From assembly GCA_023380435.1 (NCBI GenBank), contig JAMCRB010000025.1, positions 15,427-21,296 of the forward strand: a stretch of 5,870 nt of DNA. Direction: 5' to 3'. The DNA comes from Candidatus Parvarchaeota archaeon. Its GTDB lineage: Archaea; Nanobdellota; Nanobdellia; Parvarchaeales; Parvarchaeaceae. The position numbers and the translations under genes are program-made. The notes beneath the pieces are model-generated. The model was not told the origin of the DNA, ran no database searches, and was given only the letters and a program-made list of their open reading frames with translations. Below are positions 1 to 4,485 of the stretch, in pieces (within the stretch, counting starts at the first letter, position 1; every line of letters starts with the position of its first letter).

Positions 1-442
1 TATAAGGCCCGGGAAAAATCTGGCCAGGTTCTGTGTAGTTTACTGTGACTGCTAAAGAATAGGATGAGCCTGCCGCAGGGCAGACGTTTGGAACAGAGAA
101 TATGTAGTTTGATGCAGGCAGGATTATTGGATTTGGATCCACAGTAGAATTTGGCTTAAAAGTGGATACCTGGCCAGTGGATGATTTTGCTGTGACGCCG
201 GTGATGTTTATTGGGTAACCTGTTGAGTCTCCTAAGCTTATCCTCATTACCCCGTTGGCTGTGCACTCTCCTGTAACGCTGCCTAGGTTGGAGAAACCGG
301 TGACCGTTGAAGATAGAGAAGATGCCGGGGAGAAGATTCCTAGTGAGTACAGGACCGCTGCCACTATCACTATGACCAAGATAGCCCAGCCATATGTCAT
401 CATGTATTCCAATGCGGATTGCGACTTGTGAGTCAGACTCAT
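1..442 (-). CDS. Class III signal peptide (pilin-like) secreted protein, C-terminus cut by window edge
   Basis: Open reading frame starting ATG at 442 and still open at position 1; 147 codons are visible. The N-terminus is a short hydrophilic stretch (MSLTHKS) followed by QSALEYMMTYGW and a hydrophobic helix of about 18 residues (roughly 20-37). The Gln with Glu at +5 followed by a membrane helix is the class III signal peptide of archaeal type IV pilin-like proteins. In that family the prepilin peptidase (EppA type) cuts before the Gln, here between residues 7 and 8. The rest is Ser/Thr/Gly-rich beta-type sequence with a few N-glycosylation sequons and two cysteines (GEC and NVC motifs) that could form a disulfide. 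I infer a cell-surface pilin or pseudopilin assembled outside the membrane. The specific pilus cannot be named, and the missing C-terminus prevents a length comparison. No Shine-Dalgarno is seen; the TATA spacing suggests a leaderless mRNA. Confidence 0.82.
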   Translation of the reverse strand, partial: MSLTHKSQSALEYMMTYGWAILVIVIVAAVLYSLGIFSPASSLSSTVTGFSNLGSVTGECTANGVMRISLGDSTGYPINITGVTAKSSTGQVSTFKPNSTVDPNPIILPASNYIFSVPNVCPAAGSSYSLAVTVNYTEPGQIFPGPY

Positions 443-460
443 ATGAGAAAGAGGGACAGA

Positions 461-471
461 ATAAATAAATA
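461..471 (-). promoter_or_regulatory. TATA box for the pilin-like gene
   Basis: The minus strand reads TATTTATTTAT, centred about 24 bases upstream of the ATG at 442. The bases between it and the ATG contain no Shine-Dalgarno. That spacing fits archaeal transcription starting at or next to the start codon, so translation is probably leaderless. Confidence 0.5.
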
Positions 472-489
472 CCTTTTATTGAATCAAAA

Positions 490-591
490 TGCAGGGGAAG
501 GGATTTGAACCCTTGAACTCACAAAGAGAGCAGATAACTCAAAAACAATTTCTTGAGTCTGCCACGTTTGGCCAGGCTTCGCTACCCCTGC
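490..591 (-). tRNA. tRNA-Leu (CAA), intron-containing
   Basis: Minus-strand tRNA of 102 nt, 86 nt after intron removal. The acceptor stem GCAGGGG/CCCCTGC (591-585 with 497-491) is fully paired, and the discriminator A is at 490. There is a U8-A9, a 3-bp D stem (G-U, C-G, G-C) and a D loop with GG. The anticodon stem GCAGA/UCUGC (562-558 with 534-530) is perfect. The anticodon CAA at 555-553 reads UUG codons. The long variable arm (529-515, CUC/GAG stem) is the class II feature expected of Leu. The T stem AAGGG/CCCUU encloses UUCAAAU. The anticodon stem closes only if 16 nt (536-551) are removed. No CCA is encoded, so tRNA nucleotidyltransferase must add it. A T-rich stretch follows the 3' end. 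Confidence 0.95.
536..551 (-). other. tRNA-Leu intron (16 nt, after anticodon-loop position 37)
   Basis: The exon loop CUCAAG (557-552) is followed by 16 extra bases before A38 (535). The intron's UUGAG (542-538) can pair with CUCAA (557-553), which contains the anticodon. This gives a bulge of G37 plus two intron bases on one side and two U plus A38 on the other. That matches the 3-nt bulge, central helix, 3-nt bulge layout recognised by archaeal splicing endonuclease at the canonical 37/38 site. The inner helix beyond the 5' bulge is only A-U/G-U and weak, so this may be a relaxed bulge-helix-loop rather than a full BHB. Boundaries follow from restoring a standard 7-nt loop. Confidence 0.85.
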
Positions 592-616
592 ATTATAAAG
601 ATATTATATGTGGTTT

Positions 617-627
617 TTTATATTTAA
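617..627 (-). promoter_or_regulatory. TATA box for tRNA-Leu
   Basis: The minus strand reads TTAAATATAAA, centred about 31 bases upstream of the tRNA 5' end. This predicts a transcript with a leader of only a few bases. It lies just past the stop codon of the 638-874 gene, so the tRNA probably has its own promoter. A second AT-rich run (601-610) is closer to the tRNA than expected. Confidence 0.5.
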
Positions 628-637
628 GTCATCTTCC

Positions 638-874
638 TTAAGGGGGAGAGTCCCCATTCGGACGATTGTTACTCAGGTCATCGAATAGCTTTTTTACCAA
701 TTCCTCGGTGTCATCCAAACCTTCCTTTAAAATCAGCAATTTCTTTGAGTTTTCATCGAAGTTTATGTTTAGTTTTTCCAGAGAATCTGTGACTCTAGAA
801 GCGGCTCTCTGAAAATCATCAAATTCTACACCAAAGTTTGAATTTAATCCGACAAATATGTCATCTTTCTCCAT
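638..874 (-). CDS. Small acidic helical protein, unknown function
   Basis: A 78-aa protein starting ATG at 874. I do not recognise it. It has about 18 Asp/Glu against 10 Lys/Arg. Two stretches look helical and amphipathic, roughly residues 17-35 and 43-68, with leucine/isoleucine spacing that could form a helical hairpin or short coiled coil. The tail (NNRPNGDSPP) looks disordered. There are no cysteines, no membrane segment and no signal peptide, so it is probably cytosolic. It lies 30 bases downstream of the ferredoxin gene on the same strand, and co-transcription is likely because the only TATA-like sequence (879-886) is too close to the ATG to give an mRNA including it. No Shine-Dalgarno is visible. 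The coherent charged/hydrophobic pattern and lack of overlap with another gene support it as real, but codon-level proof is missing. Confidence 0.6.
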   Translation of the reverse strand: MEKDDIFVGLNSNFGVEFDDFQRAASRVTDSLEKLNINFDENSKKLLILKEGLDDTEELVKKLFDDLSNNRPNGDSPP

Positions 875-904
875 AGAATTATAAAGAAATCTTAGAATTT
901 AAGC

Positions 905-1219
905 TTAAGGCGGTGTGATCTTTATCGCTTGTACTGGACATACATTCTGGCAGGCCATGCAGAATATGCAGTCTCCTTCCCTTGCAGGGTCAGCTTTCTT
1001 TGCCGAAACCGGATTCCCCGGAGTGTCATTCCACTCTATTAGAGTTACAGGGCATGCTGGTATACATGAACCATCCGCGTTGCAGATGTCCCAGTCGATT
1101 GCAACAACGGAGCCGTGTATTCCTAGCTTGTTTGGAGACTCTACCGGGCCCCAAACATCATGGCCACTATGAGTACTTACCTTCTGTCTTTTCGTTTTGA
1201 AATCTGGATCAATTCCCAT
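905..1219 (-). CDS. Zinc-containing seven-iron ferredoxin ([3Fe-4S][4Fe-4S])
   Basis: A 104-aa cytosolic electron carrier. In archaea with this type it is the electron acceptor of 2-oxoacid:ferredoxin oxidoreductases. The start MGIDPDFKT matches the start of Sulfolobus ferredoxin, so I choose the ATG at 1219 over an in-frame GTG at 1234. Counting without the initiator Met, His16, His19, His34 and Asp76 fall exactly at the zinc ligands known from the Sulfolobus protein. The motif CNADGSCIPACP has Asp at the fourth cluster position, the signature of a [3Fe-4S] cluster. CIFCMACQNVCP with the remaining Cys supplies the [4Fe-4S] cluster, giving seven cysteines in all. No residue expected of the family is missing. 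There are no redox partner genes alongside; the small acidic gene follows 30 bases downstream. Such ferredoxins are typical of Sulfolobales and Thermoplasmatales, so the lineage could have inherited or acquired it. Confidence 0.95.
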   Translation of the reverse strand: MGIDPDFKTKRQKVSTHSGHDVWGPVESPNKLGIHGSVVAIDWDICNADGSCIPACPVTLIEWNDTPGNPVSAKKADPAREGDCIFCMACQNVCPVQAIKITPP

Positions 1220-1240
1220 ATTGCCTGTTAACACTAATCA

Positions 1241-1271
1241 CTTATTTATTTTGTTTTCCATATATTTATAC
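1241..1271 (-). promoter_or_regulatory. Ferredoxin promoter region with two candidate TATA boxes
   Basis: On the minus strand GTATAAATATA (1271-1261) and AAAATAAATAAG (1252-1241) are both TATA-like. The distal one would give a leader of about 20 bases ahead of the ATG at 1219. The proximal one, about 28 bases from that ATG, would give a leaderless mRNA. The sequence cannot decide between them. The rest of the 1235-1338 intergenic stretch shows nothing else recognisable. Confidence 0.45.
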
Positions 1272-1338
1272 GTTTCACTTTGAATCTGATTTAATCTCAC
1301 CTCAAATTAGGCGTGTTTTCCGCTCACTATGATAAGAT

Positions 1339-1695
1339 TTACCTAAAACTATCCAGAACTTCCTTTAAAACTACCGCTTGGTTGTGTTTTTCATCTTTGG
1401 CCCCAAACAATAAGGTAATGTTTTTATTTTTTCTTTCCAAATCCTTGATTTCTCTTAGTCTTTCAATCTGCGGCTTGGTTTTTAATTCCTTTTTGTATTT
1501 TTTTCGGAACTCCTCCCACTTGCTTTCGTCGTGTCCAAACCACTTCCTTAATTCATCGCTTGGAGCGATATCCTTTATCCACAAGTTTGCATTTACAGAC
1601 TCTTTTTTCAAACCCCTTGGCCAGACCCTGTCAACCAGTATCCTAAACCCTTTGCTTTTCGAGCCATATACTCTCTCTATGGATATCATAAACAT
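1339..1695 (-). CDS. DUF488 (YeaO-like) family protein
   Basis: 118 aa from ATG at 1695, or 116 aa from ATG at 1689, against about 115 aa for E. coli YeaO. The frame is open further upstream to 1794, but homology to the family begins at ISIERVYG, so the extra 33 residues are rejected. Family signatures are clear: DRVWPRG (22-28), LWIKDIAPSDELRKWFGHD (38-56) and LLFGAKDEKHNQAVVL (95-110). The biochemical role of DUF488 proteins is not established. The conserved Asp, Arg, Trp, His and Asn residues suggest a binding or catalytic pocket. It is a soluble protein, highly charged with many Lys/Glu in the helical middle. It is divergent from the DNA glycosylase gene with only 29 bases between starts. 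No Shine-Dalgarno is visible, and a TATA-like TCATATAAC about 25 bases upstream suggests a leaderless message. Confidence 0.9.
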   Translation of the reverse strand: MFMISIERVYGSKSKGFRILVDRVWPRGLKKESVNANLWIKDIAPSDELRKWFGHDESKWEEFRKKYKKELKTKPQIERLREIKDLERKNKNITLLFGAKDEKHNQAVVLKEVLDSFR

Positions 1696-1725
1696 TATAT
1701 TGATTGCACATATTAATATGTTATA
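1694..1725. promoter_or_regulatory. Interleaved divergent promoters (DUF488 / glycosylase)
   Basis: The 29-base gap holds ATTATATT (1694-1701), about 27 bases before the glycosylase ATG at 1725, and a minus-strand TCATATAAC (1725-1717), about 25 bases before the DUF488 ATG at 1695. Each TATA-like box therefore touches the other gene's start codon. Between them is a perfect 12-bp palindrome CATATTAATATG (1708-1719), which could be an operator or simply AT-rich promoter sequence. Both genes would be leaderless. Assignment rests on spacing alone. Confidence 0.45.
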
Positions 1726-2258
1726 TGATAAAATATCACCTCTCAAAGAACGCGGATATCCTTTTCGTAGGGATAAATCCGCACTTTGGGTCATACAGCA
1801 GAGGCGTACCGTTCTCCAACAATAAAACGCTTTGGTACCTTATGAGCAGAGCCGGGCTGATAAAGGAGCCAATAGATTACTTAAAGGAAGACAGGAATCT
1901 ACAAAAGCTGTACAAAAACCTGGCAAAAAAATACAGGATAAACTTCATAAATATAATCGATAGACCCTCTAGAGATGTATCTGCACTGAAAAAAGGAGAG
2001 GAGGAGACCGGCGCCGAAAGACTGAGACGTGTAATCAAAACATACCGTCCGAGGGTCGTTTGCTTCATAGGGAAAGTCACTTTCTTGAAATACGCGAAGG
2101 TCAAAGATGGGGATTTCGGCGCAAGCAGAAACATAGACGGGTCAAAAGCTTACGTGATGCACTTTCCGATAAGGGGCGAAGCGTCCATCAGGATAAGAGA
2201 ATTAAAGCACGTAGCCAAATTATCGGGCCATGACAAGTTCATGCGGTCTTTTGATTAA
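1725..2258 (+). CDS. MUG-type (family 2) G/T(U)-mismatch uracil-DNA glycosylase
   Basis: 177 aa from ATG at 1725; a TTG at 1704 would add 7 residues but no homology. The family flips uracil or thymine out of U:G/T:G mismatches and cleaves the glycosidic bond, starting base-excision repair of deaminated cytosine. The N-terminal strand ADILFVGINPHFGS carries the GINP motif; its Asn is residue 18, the same number as the water-activating Asn of E. coli Mug. Then follow WYLMSRAGLI (37-46), FINIIDRPSRDVSALK (74-89) and GAERLRRVIKTYRPRVVCFIGK (96-117), all in MUG-family order. The second active-site motif, normally Asn-Pro-Ser-rich, reads HFPIRGEAS (146-154) and is divergent. An insertion of charged residues around 51-70 is less typical. 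It is a soluble DNA-repair enzyme with no partner in the same transcript. Its 3' end converges on tRNA-Gly, 43 bases away. Confidence 0.87.
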   Translation: MIKYHLSKNADILFVGINPHFGSYSRGVPFSNNKTLWYLMSRAGLIKEPIDYLKEDRNLQKLYKNLAKKYRINFINIIDRPSRDVSALKKGEEETGAERLRRVIKTYRPRVVCFIGKVTFLKYAKVKDGDFGASRNIDGSKAYVMHFPIRGEASIRIRELKHVAKLSGHDKFMRSFD

Positions 2259-2301
2259 AAGCATAAGAGGATCCTACTTTAAGCCGCCTAGAAATAAATG
2301 G

Positions 2302-2372
2302 TGCATCGGCCGGGATTCGGACCCGGGTTACCACCGTGGCAGGGTGGTGTCTTACCACTGGACTACCGATGC
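2302..2372 (-). tRNA. tRNA-Gly (GCC)
   Basis: 71-nt minus-strand tRNA without intron. The acceptor stem GCATCGG/CCGATGC is perfect (2372-2366 with 2309-2303), with discriminator A at 2302. There is a U8-A9 and a D loop with GG. The anticodon stem CCACC/GGTGG encloses CUGCCAC, giving anticodon GCC, which reads GGC and GGU. The T stem CCGGG/CCCGG encloses TCCGAAT. CCA is not encoded. A T-rich stretch just past the 3' end (minus strand CCATTTATTTC) could serve as the archaeal poly-T terminator. It sits between the convergent glycosylase and the divergent nuclease. Confidence 0.97.
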
Positions 2373-2381
2373 TCTGCAAGA

Positions 2382-2429
2382 TTTATATAATCAGAGGGTT
2401 TTTCTGTTTTATATGTTTAATGTTAGGTG
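2382..2429. promoter_or_regulatory. Overlapping divergent promoters for tRNA-Gly and nuclease, with Shine-Dalgarno
   Basis: TTTATATAA (2382-2390) is well placed to start the nuclease mRNA about 20 bases before its ATG, leaving room for the Shine-Dalgarno AGGTG at 2425-2429, 4 bases before ATG 2434. On the minus strand ATATAAAA (2414-2407) would start tRNA-Gly transcription about 14 bases upstream of the mature 5' end. The two TATA boxes are thus crossed, each nearer to the other gene. Positions are inferred from typical archaeal spacing. Confidence 0.45.
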
Positions 2430-2433
2430 CTAA

Positions 2434-2877
2434 ATGTACTTCGATGTAGACTTTAAGAAGGAAAAACCGGACTGGCAGGGCTTCGAAAAGGCCACAGGAG
2501 ATGTTTTCGAGAGTTTCGGTTATAAGACTATGCGGGATGTTAGGTTCAAAACCACCCAGAGATTCCAGATAGATCTAATTGCTTATAATGATAAGATGGC
2601 ATTTTTCATCGACTGTAAAGACCATGCCTACGTCGCGCCGCAAAAAGAGGAGGAATTCATGATAAAGCAGAGGGTAAGGGCGGAGAATTTCGTGAAAATA
2701 AATCAGAAATTCGTGTCGCTGCTCAAGATAAACCTGCTCGTAACCAAAAACAGGGCAAATTCCCTAATAATGCACAAAGATAACGTAGGTAAGATATTGT
2801 CGGTTGATTTTAATAGCCTAAACGAGCTTTTGACAAACATCTGGGTGTATGTAGATGAATTGCCTTCATTTCGCTGA
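2434..2877 (+). CDS. PD-(D/E)XK (Mrr/restriction endonuclease-like) nuclease-fold protein
   Basis: 147 aa from ATG at 2434, supported by AGGTG 4 bases upstream. The pattern fits a minimal PD-(D/E)XK nuclease core. A helix contains Glu18 (GFEKATGDVFESFGY), then come a basic strand (RDVRFKT), QIDLIAY with Asp47, and AFFIDCKDH with Asp60-x-Lys62, corresponding to the metal-binding D...(D/E)xK residues. A basic helical region (about 71-90) could touch DNA. The C-terminal half has strands like KINLLVTKNRA. No helicase, methylase or specificity domain is attached and none lies nearby, so it is more likely a repair or housekeeping nuclease, or an inactive relative, than part of a restriction system. 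Holliday-junction resolvases share the fold, but I see no specific resolvase signature. Its TGA stop directly abuts the PCNA stop on the other strand. Confidence 0.7.
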   Translation: MYFDVDFKKEKPDWQGFEKATGDVFESFGYKTMRDVRFKTTQRFQIDLIAYNDKMAFFIDCKDHAYVAPQKEEEFMIKQRVRAENFVKINQKFVSLLKINLLVTKNRANSLIMHKDNVGKILSVDFNSLNELLTNIWVYVDELPSFR

Positions 2878-3618
2878 TTATTCTATCCTGTTCGCCAGTA
2901 TGAAAGATATCGATGCATCCGGGTTTATCCCGTACTCAAGCTTCATCGGATAATTGTTTGAAAAAGACATTTTAAGCGGCTTCTCCGGGTCGACTATCCC
3001 AAGGACTTTTATCAAGTATTCTATCGAGTACTTCGCTCTTGTAGTGCCTTCGGATTTTATGTCCAGCAGCTCTTTGTTCTCGTTCATCGACATTTCCTCT
3101 GAGAATTCCTTCTCTTCACTTCTTGAGCCGATTATGAGTCTCTGGCCGTCTACAGTGAAATATATAGAGTCATCTACAAGATTCGCCGCCTTTATCGCGT
3201 CCTTTATCACGGCACCCAAAATCGAGAAGTCGGCGGTAAACTTCAGCTGAGGGACTTTCTGAGCCGTATAGTTCTCGTCTATCAAAGGTATCGAGAAGTG
3301 CATCTTGTTCTTGCCCCTTATATCCAGGTTAAGCTTGTTTTTTGAATCGTTTAGCCTTACTTTATCATCCTTCTTTATTGTTTTGAGTATCCCATTTAGG
3401 TCGTCGAGTGAAACCGAAAGTTTTGTGGACTTTTCGACCACAAATGACGAAAAAAGTGATTTTTTACCCTCAAAAAGGATCATCGCTATATTCGCTGGGT
3501 CCATTGCCTTTATAGTGAAACCATCTGTGTCAAAATCAAGAGAAACATCCGACATCAGTGCGCCAACCGCATCCATGATCTTTTTAAAAAGTTCTACGTC
3601 CTTGAATTCAGCTTCCAT
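2878..3618 (-). CDS. pcn: DNA polymerase sliding clamp (PCNA)
   Basis: 246 aa, the normal length for archaeal PCNA. The ring clamp encircles DNA and tethers polymerase, FEN1, ligase and other PIP-box proteins at the replication fork. Visible landmarks are the N-terminal domain beginning EFKDVELFKKIMDAV, the conserved AMDPANIAM (38-46), LDDLNGILK (71-79), the interdomain connector around FSIPLIDENY to VPQLKF (108-127), the second domain with FSILGAVIKDAIKAANLVDD, YSIEYLIKVLG near the C-terminus, and the final LANRIE (usually LAPRIE). A single copy here suggests a homotrimer. The gene starts 3 bases after the OB-fold gene's stop. The minus-strand sequence GAGGAG (3635-3630), inside the end of the upstream gene, may be its ribosome binding site although the 11-base spacing is long. 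It is the last gene of its cluster and converges head-on with the nuclease gene with no bases between stops. Confidence 0.97.
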   Translation of the reverse strand: MEAEFKDVELFKKIMDAVGALMSDVSLDFDTDGFTIKAMDPANIAMILFEGKKSLFSSFVVEKSTKLSVSLDDLNGILKTIKKDDKVRLNDSKNKLNLDIRGKNKMHFSIPLIDENYTAQKVPQLKFTADFSILGAVIKDAIKAANLVDDSIYFTVDGQRLIIGSRSEEKEFSEEMSMNENKELLDIKSEGTTRAKYSIEYLIKVLGIVDPEKPLKMSFSNNYPMKLEYGINPDASISFILANRIE

Positions 3619-3621
3619 AGT

Positions 3622-3945
3622 TTATAATTCTCCTCTTATCTTTAAATACTTGTCGTAATTTTTATACTCTTCTGGACCTATTCTCTTCACATAGTCAGTC
3701 CTTATTTCAAATTCCACTCCGTCCGATGATGCTATTCTCCCAGTTATTACAGCCAGATCGCCTTCATTTATGTCAAAGCTGCCCGTCGGAGGTGGCAGGC
3801 ATATTATCGATTTGCCCTTGTCACTTACCTCGAAAGTGCCGGTTTTATCGTCCTTTTTGACCACTTTTGCCGTGAATCTGACTTTGGAGTCGGATGCCGA
3901 TATCTTTTCCAGGGAAGTGTCTTTTATAACGCTGTTTTCCATCAT
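3622..3945 (-). CDS. OB-fold (RPA/ssDNA-binding-like) protein
   Basis: 107 aa starting with two Met codons (3945 or 3942). Residues about 21-86 have the five-strand OB-fold pattern: KVRFTAKVVKKD, GTFEVSDKGKSIICL, then DINEGDLAVITGRIAS and VEFEIRTDYVKRI. The '(E)GDLAVITGRI' strand resembles the fourth strand of RPA-type and tRNA-type OB domains. The tail (EEYKNYDKYLKI) is charged and may be helical, as in RPA32-like subunits. Being immediately upstream of PCNA (3-base gap) argues for a replication or repair role, perhaps binding single-stranded DNA or acting as the small subunit of an RPA-like complex. That is inference: OB folds also bind RNA and proteins, and no zinc finger or PIP box is visible. 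The ATGA overlap with the preceding secreted-protein gene suggests translational coupling. No Shine-Dalgarno is seen at the start. Confidence 0.75.
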   Translation of the reverse strand: MMENSVIKDTSLEKISASDSKVRFTAKVVKKDDKTGTFEVSDKGKSIICLPPPTGSFDINEGDLAVITGRIASSDGVEFEIRTDYVKRIGPEEYKNYDKYLKIRGEL

Positions 3946-4397
3946 GAATTTACAGGAACCGTAACATTGACATACACGATATGCGAAGTCTGGCAGCTAC
4001 CATAAGAAGAAGTCAGGTTAACGATTAACGTATAATTTCCGGGATTGGATCCGGTCGGCAACCCGATTTCAGTGTAATATCTGGTGTTTCCAGGCTCCGC
4101 TTCGAATGGTGGCGCATTCTGTACGCTGAGTGTAGCTCCATTTTCTGGGCGGGCATCTATGCTGATGTTTTCCGTTACATTACCTGTATTATATATCAAA
4201 AACTTTCCGAACTCTGTCGCGTTTACCGCTGTTGTTAAATGCGATGGGCCGGAATAGTTGAAGTTTGTGTTATAAGATGAGCAAGATATCGGGATTACCA
4301 CCGTGGCGGATTTTGCTGAAAGCTCCGGGGAAAATATGAATATAACCACTATGAAAGCTGCCAGTCCAATCATTGCATAAAGCTGATGTTGTTTCAT
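3942..4397 (-). CDS. Membrane-anchored secreted protein, sequon-rich, unknown function
   Basis: 151 aa from ATG at 4397. The N-terminus is MKQHQLYAM followed by one hydrophobic segment (about 9-22: IGLAAFIVVIFIF), either a signal peptide or a signal anchor; the lack of a clear cleavage motif favours anchoring. The rest is extracytoplasmic in character: Ser/Thr/Asn-rich beta sequence with seven N-glycosylation sequons (Asn47, 59, 73, 77, 121, 127, 144) and two cysteines (39 and 135) that could join the ends of an Ig-like sandwich. The spacing of strands (KFLIYNTGNVTENISIDA, then PGNYTLIVNLTS) resembles the NEW3/CARDB-like Ig folds of archaeal surface proteins. It lacks the class III signal of the 1-442 gene. 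Oddly, it leads a transcript that continues into OB-fold and PCNA genes, overlapping the former by ATGA. Function unknown. Confidence 0.8.
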   Translation of the reverse strand: MKQHQLYAMIGLAAFIVVIFIFSPELSAKSATVVIPISCSSYNTNFNYSGPSHLTTAVNATEFGKFLIYNTGNVTENISIDARPENGATLSVQNAPPFEAEPGNTRYYTEIGLPTGSNPGNYTLIVNLTSSYGSCQTSHIVYVNVTVPVNS

Positions 4398-4435
4398 ATT
4401 TTATGATGAGCCCAGTCTTTTAATTCTTCCACTCC

Positions 4436-4450
4436 TTTTATAAATATAAA
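4436..4450. promoter_or_regulatory. Shared bidirectional TATA region (secreted protein/PCNA cluster and hemK2-like gene)
   Basis: TTTTATAAATATAAA reads as a TATA box on both strands. Its centre is about 43 bases before the plus-strand ATG at 4486 and 46 before the minus-strand ATG at 4397, so one element could serve both directions with leaders of about 20 bases. No good Shine-Dalgarno stands before either ATG. It is the only strong TATA candidate in the 88-base gap. Confidence 0.5.
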
Positions 4451-4485
4451 CCTATCTATGTACTAATGTTGTTTTAGCCGACTAT

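Noticed and set aside
612..618. T6 run as a terminator of the 638-874 gene
   Set aside because: On the minus strand, the direction of that gene, the run is A6, so it cannot act as a poly-T terminator.
1220..1234. GTG start for the ferredoxin
   Set aside because: The ATG at 1219 gives the MGIDP start and 104-aa length of the Sulfolobus protein, with zinc ligands at the same numbers.
1704..1724. Upstream TTG start for the glycosylase
   Set aside because: Adds only seven residues unlike the family, while the ATG at 1725 has a TATA-like element at leaderless distance.
1696..1794. N-terminal extension of the DUF488 gene to an ATG at 1794
   Set aside because: It overlaps the start of the glycosylase gene, adds residues with no family similarity, and the protein from 1695 already has the family's full length.
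1313..1825. Long plus-strand open frame opposite the DUF488 gene
   Set aside because: Low-complexity Phe/Ser/Leu-rich translation antisense to a clear family protein.
2230..2433. Plus-strand open frame of 67 codons
   Set aside because: It runs antisense through tRNA-Gly; its apparent protein is the familiar shadow of a tRNA gene.
2954..3658. Plus-strand open frames opposite PCNA
   Set aside because: Ser/Phe-rich shadows of the PCNA gene with no family pattern or promoter.
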